Below, piece after piece: positions 46,465 through 53,651 of a DNA stretch of 53,651 nt (positions are counted from its first letter, which is position 1; every line of letters begins with the position of its first letter). The stretch comes from Parvularculales bacterium (lineage in GTDB: Bacteria > Pseudomonadota > Alphaproteobacteria > JAPOUT01 > JBAJNM01), in the NCBI GenBank assembly GCA_036881865.1, contig JBAJNM010000010.1:1-53651 (forward strand). Reading direction: 5' to 3'. A model generated the notes under the pieces. That model was not told the origin of the DNA. It searched no databases and worked only from the letters and a program-made list of their open reading frames with translations. Position numbers and translations under genes: made by a program.

Positions 46465-47715
46465 ATGGACAAGGGCTTGATAAACGGGAGCAAAGGCAAG
46501 ACAGGCGAGGAGGGGGATCAAAACCCCCAGAAATCTAATAAGATGAACTGGCGGATGGCCACGACGTTGGTGCATGGAGGGACGGTGCGCAGCGATTATG
46601 GGGAGACAAGCGAGGCGCTATTTTTGACATCGGGGTATGTCTATGAGACGGCGGAATCGGCCCAAAGGCGGTTTAGCGGTGATGAGGAGGGTTTTATCTA
46701 TAGCCGATTTGGCAACCCCACTGTGCGTATGTTTGAGGAGCGGATGATTGAGTTGGAGGGTGCAGAGGATGCCCGTGCGACAGCGACAGGCATGGCAGCG
46801 GTGACAGCATCTCTTTTGTGTCAACTCTCTGCTGGAGATCATGTAGTCTCTGCGCGGGCTTTATTTGGATCGTGTCGGTATGTCATAGAAGAATTGTTGC
46901 CCCGTTTTGGTATTGGGGTAACACTTGTAGATGGTGTTCAGGCAGACGAATGGCGCAAAGCTATTCGTTTGAATACAAAAGTTTTTTTTCTGGAAACACC
47001 GACGAATCCCACTCTTGAGATTATTGATATCGAATCTGTGGCAGATATCGCCCATGAGAACGGGGTGCGGTTAATCGTAGACAATGTTTTTGCCACTCCT
47101 ATACTTCAGCATCCTTTGAGTCTGGGGGCTGATGTTGTGGTGTATTCGGCCACCAAACATATTGATGGTCAAGGGCGCTGTCTGGGCGGTATTGTATTAT
47201 CATCGGCAGAGTTTATTGCTGAGTATCTTGGCAATTTTCTTCGTCAGACAGGTCCTTCTCTTAGCCCTTTTAATGCGTGGGTTATGCTTAAAGGTCTTGA
47301 AACTCTTGATGTGCGGGTGCGGGAGCAATGTCGTCGTTCTCATGACATAGCCATATTTCTAGAGCGGAGTGATAAAATTCAGCGCGTGGTGTATCCCGGT
47401 CTTGAGCATCACCCACAACATAATTTAGCCTGCACTCAAATGGCAATGAGCGGCAATATCATCAGTTTTTACATCAAGGGGGGAAAAGAGAGTGCTTTTC
47501 GGTTTCTCAACGCTCTTTCTCTCATCAGTATTTCTAACAATCTGGGAGACGTAAAAAGCCTGATTACTCATCCGGAAACCACAACCCATCAACGCCTTTC
47601 TGAAGAAGCCCGTGCTGAGCTTGGCATTGATTCAGGCCTTGTGCGCTTGTGTGTGGGGTTGGAAGATACGGTAGATTTGATAGACGATCTTGAGCAAGCT
47701 CTCAACAGATCTTAA
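46465..47715 (+). CDS. metZ: O-succinylhomoserine sulfhydrylase
   Basis: MetZ makes homocysteine from an acyl-homoserine and sulfide, completing the direct sulfhydrylation route begun by MetX. The 416-residue PLP enzyme has ATATGMAAVTASLL, VDNVFATP and the PLP lysine in VVYSATKHIDGQGR (Lys231). About 28 poorly conserved residues precede the core. The start ATG 46465 has GGAGG five bases upstream. It is controlled by the SAM-II leader with its terminator. Downstream is trkH. Confidence 0.93.
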   Translation: MDKGLINGSKGKTGEEGDQNPQKSNKMNWRMATTLVHGGTVRSDYGETSEALFLTSGYVYETAESAQRRFSGDEEGFIYSRFGNPTVRMFEERMIELEGAEDARATATGMAAVTASLLCQLSAGDHVVSARALFGSCRYVIEELLPRFGIGVTLVDGVQADEWRKAIRLNTKVFFLETPTNPTLEIIDIESVADIAHENGVRLIVDNVFATPILQHPLSLGADVVVYSATKHIDGQGRCLGGIVLSSAEFIAEYLGNFLRQTGPSLSPFNAWVMLKGLETLDVRVREQCRRSHDIAIFLERSDKIQRVVYPGLEHHPQHNLACTQMAMSGNIISFYIKGGKESAFRFLNALSLISISNNLGDVKSLITHPETTTHQRLSEEARAELGIDSGLVRLCVGLEDTVDLIDDLEQALNRS

Positions 47716-47777
47716 TGTGCTATCTTGAGCCTCTAACCTCGGATGGATCGTGGAGATGATGGCAAAGGGTGTTTGGG

Positions 47778-49226
47778 GTGGCTAATCTCAGGCCAATATT
47801 GTTGGTAACAGGCGTAATGCTGGCCACCTTGGGCTTGGCTATGACTATTCCCGCCTTGTTAGGGGCTACATCTGGGCTGCCGGATTGGCGAGTGTTTATC
47901 GCCAGTGCAGCGTTTACTCTGTTTGTTTCCGGTGTTCTTATTGTAGCCCATTGGGGGCCATTGAATAACCTAACTGCCCGTCATGCCTTTATGCTGACAA
48001 CACTATCGTGGGTGGTTCTTGTTGCTTTTGCCGCTCTTCCGTTTTTGTTTTCCAGTGTGCAACTTTCTTATACGAATGCGTTTTTTGAGGCTATGTCGGG
48101 TCTTACCACTACCGGCTCTACTGTTCTCACCAATCTGGATGAATCTTCACCGAGCATTTTATTGTGGCGGGCACTTTTGCAGTGGATAGGAGGTATAGGC
48201 ATTATTGTGACGGCCATTGCTATCCTGCCTATGTTGCGGGTGGGAGGTATGCAGCTCTTTCGCACTGAGTCTTCAGATACGTCAGAAAAGATATTACCTC
48301 GCCTCACCCAAATTGCAGCTTCCATTGCGGGCCTATACGTAGGCCTTACATCCTTATGCGCTGCTAGCTATTGGCTTGTGGGCATGACACCTTTTGATAG
48401 TATCGCCCATGCTATGACAACAATTGCTACAGGCGGGTTTTCTACCAGTGATGAGTCTTTTGCCTACTGGAAAAACCCAATGATTGATGTTGTTGCTGTT
48501 ACCTTCATGATAGCAGGTAGTCTGCCGTTTGTGCTTTATCTGCAACTGCTACGGGGGCACGGGAACCCTTTGTTAAATGACACTCAGGTGCGTTGGTTTT
48601 TTGGGCTTGTCCTCTTTGTTGTTGCGGTGTTGTGGATGCATCAATATACCGTTGGACTTAATGAGTTCTGGCCTGCACTGCAATATGCAGCCTTTAATGG
48701 GGTTTCCATACTGACAGGAACCGGCTTTGCTACAACGTCTTATGACGAGTGGAGCGGATTTAGCCTTATGGTGTTTTTTTTCTTAATGTTCATAGGAGGG
48801 TGTGCAGGGTCAACTTCTTGCGGTGTTAAGATATTTCGTGTGGCTATTGCTGCCAAATCCGTTTGGCTTTATGCGCGACGCGCCGTTAATCCAAATAGGA
48901 TTCTACTGGCTCATTACAACGGGCAACCCCTTGGGGATTCTATTATCGCTCCTGTCATGATTTTTTTGCTCTTTTATATCTTATGCTTTGCCGTAGTGGC
49001 AGTTATTTTGAGTCTGATGGGGTTGGATGGCCTAACGGCGGTGTCATCTTCGGCTACGGCGATTTCTAATGTTGGCCCGGGGTTGGGGCCTGTGGTGGGG
49101 CCGGAAGGGTCTTTTGCCAATTTGCCTGATGGAGCAAAATGGGTGTTAGCGTTTACCATGTTGGTAGGACGCTTGGAGGTGTTCACGGTTTTGGTGTTGT
49201 TTACACCGGTCTTATGGCGATCTTAA
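47778..49226 (+). CDS. trkH: TrkH family potassium uptake protein
   Basis: This integral membrane protein of about 482 residues has four pore-loop repeats: GLTTTGSTVL, TIATGGFSTSDE, ILTGTGFATTSYDEW and SSATAISNVGPGLG. Each contains the selectivity Gly. It takes up K+ with a TrkA gating partner, which is not encoded nearby. The start is GTG 47778, eight bases after AAAGGG; GTG 47769 is an alternative. It converges with the RND gene, overlapping by 4 bases. Confidence 0.93.
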   Translation: MANLRPILLVTGVMLATLGLAMTIPALLGATSGLPDWRVFIASAAFTLFVSGVLIVAHWGPLNNLTARHAFMLTTLSWVVLVAFAALPFLFSSVQLSYTNAFFEAMSGLTTTGSTVLTNLDESSPSILLWRALLQWIGGIGIIVTAIAILPMLRVGGMQLFRTESSDTSEKILPRLTQIAASIAGLYVGLTSLCAASYWLVGMTPFDSIAHAMTTIATGGFSTSDESFAYWKNPMIDVVAVTFMIAGSLPFVLYLQLLRGHGNPLLNDTQVRWFFGLVLFVVAVLWMHQYTVGLNEFWPALQYAAFNGVSILTGTGFATTSYDEWSGFSLMVFFFLMFIGGCAGSTSCGVKIFRVAIAAKSVWLYARRAVNPNRILLAHYNGQPLGDSIIAPVMIFLLFYILCFAVVAVILSLMGLDGLTAVSSSATAISNVGPGLGPVVGPEGSFANLPDGAKWVLAFTMLVGRLEVFTVLVLFTPVLWRS

Positions 49227-52200
49227 GGTGCTGAGGGTGCTACGATCCGGCGAAACCAACCAGACAACTGCTGATGCCAGATAGATAGCTTCGCACCGAT
49301 ATCATCTTGAATACCAAACAAGGCAGGAACCAATATCAAAACAAGGCCGGTGGCGATGGTAAGACCTCCGGCTATGGTAATCACCATCGGCAAGAGGAAT
49401 TGCGCCTGAAGGCTGGTTTCAAACAACAGGGGCAGAAGGCCCACTATCGTTGTAAAGGAGGTTAATGTTACGGCTCTAAACCGGTCTTTAACCCCTTGAA
49501 CAACGGCTTCTTTTTTGCTTAACCCTTCTATGATGCGCAGATCGACCTGACTGACCAGAATGATGGAATCATTGATTAAAATACCGCTCAATCCCAACAG
49601 AGAAATAAGACTCAGGATGGTCACAGAAAAACCCATCACAAGGTGACCGAGAATAGCGCCTACAAGACCAAAAGGAATAATACTCATCACCACAATGGGA
49701 CGAATATAGCTGGAAAACACCCATGCCAAAATAATGTAAATCATGGCGAGGGCAAGAAAGCTGCCGATCTGAAGATCAGAAAAGGCTTCTGCCTGTTCTT
49801 CAGCGCGTCCTGAAAAGGTGTAGTCAACACCATGGCGTCGTGCAAGATCCGGTAGAATTTGTTGTGCTAGTTTGGCAACCAATATGCCGCTGCTTATGAC
49901 GCTACTGTCAATTTCTCCTGCAACGGATACGGTTCTTAGCCCATCAATGCGGTTGATACGGGAAAAGCCCGTACTTTCACGTAAAGAAACAACTTCTGTT
50001 AGTGGAACATCCGAACCATCAGAAGCTCTGAGGTAGAGAGTGCGCAAGTTACGGGTTGCATCGGTTTGTCGGGGGAACTGAACTCGAATGGCAACCTCTT
50101 CATCACCTCGCACAAACCGCTTAGCGACCGTGCCTTGGTAGGCATTGCGTAACTGACGGCCAATGCTTTCAGTTGTAAAGCCAAGGGCAGTCCCTCGAGG
50201 GGTCACTTCAATAATGACTTCCTGCTTACCGTAGGGCAGGCTGTCCTCAATATTGGAGACACCGGGAAAAGACAAAAGTATCTCCCGCAAATCATTAGCC
50301 GCTTGTTTAAGGGTATGAGGTGGGGCATTTTGTAGCAGAATATCAATATCACGACCTGGAGGGCCAAGACTTCTCTCACGTACGGTAAAGCGCTCAAGAC
50401 CGGCAATGGGCGGTATTTCTTTCTGCCATTCTTTAGTTAACGTGGCTGTACGTATGGTGCGAAATTCGCCAGGTATAAGTTCTACAAAAATTTTTCCAAA
50501 ATTATCTCCCTTTTTTCCTTCGCCAATGCCCACTGTGCCGAATACTACCGTTATAAGATCACCTTTTTTGCCATTCTCTCCTAGCAATTTGGCCCCAGCG
50601 CGGTGAAGGGCAGCCTCAGCAATTTCCAGAGCAGTTTGGGTTTGCGCTCGCGGTGTGCCTGGGGTCATGATGAGACTGGCGTTTACAACTTCCGACTCAG
50701 GAGAGGGGAAAAACTCAAATTTGACACGGCCCACAGACAGTAGACTTATGGTGATAACCAGCGCCGAAAGTGATACTGCCAGAACGGTATAACGCCATTC
50801 ATAACAACGCCGCACCAGCTGGTCGGCGAACCAATCACAAATGTTGTCAAACGTCTTGTTGAATTTTTGTCGCCACGGGCGGGGGGGGCTCATATGGGAT
50901 AGTCCATGTTTGAGATGACCCGGCAGAATGAGAAAACATTCAATCATGCTGGCAACCAAGATAGCAATGACCACTTGCGGCATGGCAGATATAATCTGCC
51001 CCAACGCATCGCCAATCAGAAAAATAGGCGCAAAGGCAACAATAGTGGTGATGACGGCGGCGGCAACTGGTGGAAGCATGCGGTAAGCAGCGCGCTCGGC
51101 AGCACCGGTGGAATCATAACCTTGCCCTCGTAGGGTAACGGCGTGTTCACCTACCACGATGGCATCATCCACAAGAATGCCGATGGTCAAAATAATAGCA
51201 AACAGTGATATCATGTTGATGGATTGCCCCGTTACGTACATAACGAAAAATGAAAATATAGCCGCTACTGGAATACCCACAGAAACCCAAATTGCAGCAC
51301 GGATGTTGAGAAACAAAAACAGTGTGACTAGTACAAGGGCTAATCCTTGAAGGCCATTTGTGAGTAGAAGATTGATACGTTGCACGGCTAAATCTGCGCT
51401 TACATCAAACTTAGTCACCTCAAGGGAGGCAGGCAGTTGGGGTAGAGAGTTCTCCAGCCATCTGTCCACACGGGCGGCGGTCTGCAAAATATCTGAAGAC
51501 TCTGCACGCTGGATATTAAGCCGAATGGCAGGTTTGTCTCCCTGATGGCTGGTGGGTTGCTGGTTGTTAAAGTTCCTCCGAATGATGGCTATATCCCGCA
51601 AAATAACTTTTTCGCCACTATCAAGGGCACGAATTTCAGTGGTGCCAATGGTTCTTTCTGTATCCACCCGCCCTAGAGAGCGTAGCCGACGCTCTACTTG
51701 TCCCTCAAGTGTTCCAGACGGTAAATCCTGACTCACGGCCCCGATGCGTCCAGCAATATCCTGTAAGGTTAAATTAAGGCGCTGTAATTCAGCCGGTGGT
51801 ACCTCCACCCATATCTCTTCAGCGCGCAAGCCCTCAAAGGATACCTTGTCAACACCGGTGGCCAGCAATTCATCACGTATCTGCTTAGCGTAGCTACGCA
51901 GGGCCGACTCATCAAAGGGTCCCGAAATAGCAAGAGAGGCTACCGTCTCATAAAATAGAATACGCGAAACAACTGGCGTGGATGCCCCAAGTGGCAAGGG
52001 GGGGATGTTCTCTAGGGCTAACTCAACCGAAGACAGAGCGTTTTGCATATCTGTGCCCGGTTCAAACTCAAGGGACATACTGGCGATACCCTCTCTGGAG
52101 ACAGACGTGAGCCTTTTCATCCCATCAACAAAACGGATTTCCGGCTCAATGACCTCAACGATATTGCTCTCAACGTCTTCTGCGCCCGCTCCGGACCATC

Positions 52201-52342
52201 CAACGGATACAGTAATAACGGGAACGTCTACCGTTGGAAAAAACTGAATGTTAAGCTGGGTTATAGAATACAGCCCCATGACGATCAGAAGCCCCATGAG
52301 AAGATTGGCTGCATTGTGATGACGAACAAAAAAAGAAATCAT
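49223..52342 (-). CDS. RND family efflux permease
   Basis: This 1,039-residue AcrB/MdtB-type transporter has twelve membrane helices, with the proton-relay aspartates in TIGILVDDAIVVGEHAV (about residues 385-402), a large periplasmic domain in each half, and the closing LLGLSGILINDSIILV helix. It exports drugs, lipids or metals in complex with a membrane-fusion protein and a TolC-like channel; the substrate is unknown. The fusion-protein gene lies directly upstream, overlapping by 4 bases, and an outer-membrane channel gene is not in the window. Confidence 0.93.
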   Translation of the reverse strand: MISFFVRHHNAANLLMGLLIVMGLYSITQLNIQFFPTVDVPVITVSVGWSGAGAEDVESNIVEVIEPEIRFVDGMKRLTSVSREGIASMSLEFEPGTDMQNALSSVELALENIPPLPLGASTPVVSRILFYETVASLAISGPFDESALRSYAKQIRDELLATGVDKVSFEGLRAEEIWVEVPPAELQRLNLTLQDIAGRIGAVSQDLPSGTLEGQVERRLRSLGRVDTERTIGTTEIRALDSGEKVILRDIAIIRRNFNNQQPTSHQGDKPAIRLNIQRAESSDILQTAARVDRWLENSLPQLPASLEVTKFDVSADLAVQRINLLLTNGLQGLALVLVTLFLFLNIRAAIWVSVGIPVAAIFSFFVMYVTGQSINMISLFAIILTIGILVDDAIVVGEHAVTLRGQGYDSTGAAERAAYRMLPPVAAAVITTIVAFAPIFLIGDALGQIISAMPQVVIAILVASMIECFLILPGHLKHGLSHMSPPRPWRQKFNKTFDNICDWFADQLVRRCYEWRYTVLAVSLSALVITISLLSVGRVKFEFFPSPESEVVNASLIMTPGTPRAQTQTALEIAEAALHRAGAKLLGENGKKGDLITVVFGTVGIGEGKKGDNFGKIFVELIPGEFRTIRTATLTKEWQKEIPPIAGLERFTVRERSLGPPGRDIDILLQNAPPHTLKQAANDLREILLSFPGVSNIEDSLPYGKQEVIIEVTPRGTALGFTTESIGRQLRNAYQGTVAKRFVRGDEEVAIRVQFPRQTDATRNLRTLYLRASDGSDVPLTEVVSLRESTGFSRINRIDGLRTVSVAGEIDSSVISSGILVAKLAQQILPDLARRHGVDYTFSGRAEEQAEAFSDLQIGSFLALAMIYIILAWVFSSYIRPIVVMSIIPFGLVGAILGHLVMGFSVTILSLISLLGLSGILINDSIILVSQVDLRIIEGLSKKEAVVQGVKDRFRAVTLTSFTTIVGLLPLLFETSLQAQFLLPMVITIAGGLTIATGLVLILVPALFGIQDDIGAKLSIWHQQLSGWFRRIVAPSAP

Positions 52343-53583
52343 AAAATCTTAACCTTAACGCCTGCACCCACCTGTGTGAGATGAGTGGTTAAGATACGCT
52401 CGCCTTCTTTAACGGTGCCACGCACGAGAATGCTGTCATTATCATATCCGGCAATTTCTATTTGGCGCGGCTCAAGGCGACCATTGACAATGGCATAAAC
52501 CACATTACCCTCATAAAGTGCGCTCTCCGGCAAGCGCACCACGTCTTCATATATTTTGTCTTTGATATACACCTCGACAAAGGCTCCCGGACGCAAAGGA
52601 GTCTGTGCAGACATTTGTTGCAGGGTGGCAAAAACATCCACACTTCCCGTCGAGGCTGTAATGCTGGCGGCCACCCTATCTATAATGGCTTCATAGGGCA
52701 GAGGTTGACTGCTTGCTCGCCAGACGACCTCTGCTTTTTCTCCTACCAACGTATTTCCTTCTGCAATAAGTCGTCCATATTGAGCATCCGATAAGCTGAA
52801 GCGCACCTCCAGCCGGTCGGCATCGGTTATGATTGCAAGGCGGTCATTGATGCTGACAAGTTGGCCCACGGCCCCCCTTAAGTCTTGGAGAAATCCGCTA
52901 AAAGGTGCCACAAGAAGAGTATTTTCAAGGACCCGCTCGGCGCGCCGAACCCTAACCGCTAGCCGCTCTGCGATGGCTTTTTGTTGCTCAATACGCGCAT
53001 CTTCAATATCTAAATTGTGACGGTGCCTGTCAGACGCTTGTTGTTGTTGGCTGACTCTGAGACGTCTTTCGTCTACCAATTTTTCTGATACCGTTCCCCG
53101 CTGCGATAATTCAACCGCTCGTGCTAAATCCCGCTTTGCAATCTCCAACTGCTCTTCGACTTGCGTCAGAGCATTGCCTTCTTGCTCACGGCGATGGTGG
53201 ACCTCGCTAACCTTAGCCTGCATCTCAGCAAAATTGGCTTTGGCTTCTGAGAGAGCACTTTCATAAACAAATGGGTCAATGCGCAACAAAGGCTCGCCTT
53301 TGCTGATGATTGCGCCTTCCTGAAAAGCGGGCCAAGCTTTTACGATTTCGCCTGATACATGAGCGCGCATTTCGGCCTGCTGTCCGGCGAAGACCTTTCC
53401 ATAAAGCACAAGGGTTGGGGTGGCTGAACCATAACGCGCCGTTATGGCGCGCACGTTCTTTACCTGCTCCAGAACCGTGGGGGATGCGACATCTGGACGA
53501 GTTACCCCCAATAGGCTAACAATTCCGACGGTAATAACGCCAATCACCAGAGGTACAACGATCTTCAAATATCGCTGTTTCAT
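52339..53583 (-). CDS. RND efflux membrane-fusion protein
   Basis: This is a HlyD/AcrA-like adaptor of about 414 residues. It has an N-terminal membrane segment (IVVPLVIGVITVGIVSLLGV), a barrel-sandwich half (AEMRAHVSGEIVKAWPAFQEG), a long coiled coil (LTQVEEQLEIAKRDLARAVEL) and the second half VAPFSGFLQDLRGAVGQLVS. The start is uncertain: ATG 53583 is used. A 57-base repeat makes the frame open to 53643, adding a near copy of the first 19 residues. It forms an operon with the permease. Confidence 0.88.
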   Translation of the reverse strand: MKQRYLKIVVPLVIGVITVGIVSLLGVTRPDVASPTVLEQVKNVRAITARYGSATPTLVLYGKVFAGQQAEMRAHVSGEIVKAWPAFQEGAIISKGEPLLRIDPFVYESALSEAKANFAEMQAKVSEVHHRREQEGNALTQVEEQLEIAKRDLARAVELSQRGTVSEKLVDERRLRVSQQQQASDRHRHNLDIEDARIEQQKAIAERLAVRVRRAERVLENTLLVAPFSGFLQDLRGAVGQLVSINDRLAIITDADRLEVRFSLSDAQYGRLIAEGNTLVGEKAEVVWRASSQPLPYEAIIDRVAASITASTGSVDVFATLQQMSAQTPLRPGAFVEVYIKDKIYEDVVRLPESALYEGNVVYAIVNGRLEPRQIEIAGYDNDSILVRGTVKEGERILTTHLTQVGAGVKVKIL

Positions 53584-53651
53584 CACAGTGATGATCTCTG
53601 TCACCCGTGGCAAGACGATCCTCAAATACCACCGTTTCATCACGGTGATGA
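53535..53651. repeat. 57-base tandem repeat with palindromes at the fusion-protein start
   Basis: Two similar units are offset by exactly 57 bases (19 codons). Each carries the perfect 15-base palindrome TCATCACnGTGATGA, at 53580-53594 and 53637-53651. In the fusion-protein frame this gives MKRWYLRIVLPRVTEIITV then MKQRYLKIVVPLVIGVITV. The palindromes look like repressor operators that overlap the start codon; the second is cut by the window end. Confidence 0.7.

Overview
The window is about 53.7 kb of a bacterial chromosome with roughly 50% GC. Several features point to an alphaproteobacterium: the gene orders metX-metW, gloB with a neighbouring methyltransferase, chorismate mutase-hisC-tyrA, FYDLN-acid protein-aroA-cmk-rpsA-ihfB, trpF-trpB-trpA-accD-folC, and miaB-phoH-ybeY-corC-lnt; a class II EPSP synthase; a long two-domain-type dCTP deaminase; a SAM-II riboswitch before metZ; and the 16S-tRNA-Ile order. 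I cannot name the genus from sequence reading alone.

Layout. 1-1554: the 3' part of a 16S rRNA gene, tRNA-Ile(GAT), a glycine-zipper lipoprotein gene, then tRNA-Ala(TGC). No 23S or 5S follows, so the usual rRNA operon appears to be split here. 1621-5951: metX-metW, a methyltransferase, gloB, a small HTH protein and a TlpA-like thioredoxin. 6099-13088: argH, the small lipoprotein lptM, lysA, a divergent ftsE-ftsX pair, a YdcF-like protein, plsC and a YcaQ-type DNA glycosylase. 13085-18570, minus strand: chorismate mutase-hisC-tyrA, and a MoxR ATPase with a CoxE-like VWA protein. 18696-21451: a bifunctional fatty-acid oxidation protein and a periplasmic Cu/Zn superoxide dismutase.

21754-25806 is the accessory island and the most interesting part. 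An outer pair of 27-bp inverted repeats encloses a truncated IS1595/ISXO2-like transposase, a 12-repeat Sel1 protein and a 50-residue ORF with a strong terminator. Inside the transposase sits a second, intact-looking 1,697-bp element (21979-23675). It has perfect 24-bp terminal inverted repeats starting GGGG and a perfect 8-bp target duplication (CAAAGAAA). It carries no transposase; its cargo is a secreted ankyrin-repeat protein, a small membrane protein and a 52-residue ORF ending in a copy of the ankyrin protein's C-terminus. Removing the element on paper restores the transposase C-terminus (...DLIAKEN, stop). This looks like nested transposons that move eukaryotic-type repeat-protein genes.

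25845-53651 returns to core genes: a cytochrome b561, tRNA-Ala(GGC), the aroA-cmk-rpsA-ihfB run, the tryptophan/accD/folC operon, trxA, trmB, metK, the miaB-to-lnt run, dcd, a riboswitch-controlled metZ, a TrkH potassium transporter, and an RND efflux pump with its membrane-fusion protein. Methionine and SAM metabolism recurs across the window (metX, metW, metK, metZ), and one of these genes carries a visible SAM-II switch with a terminator.
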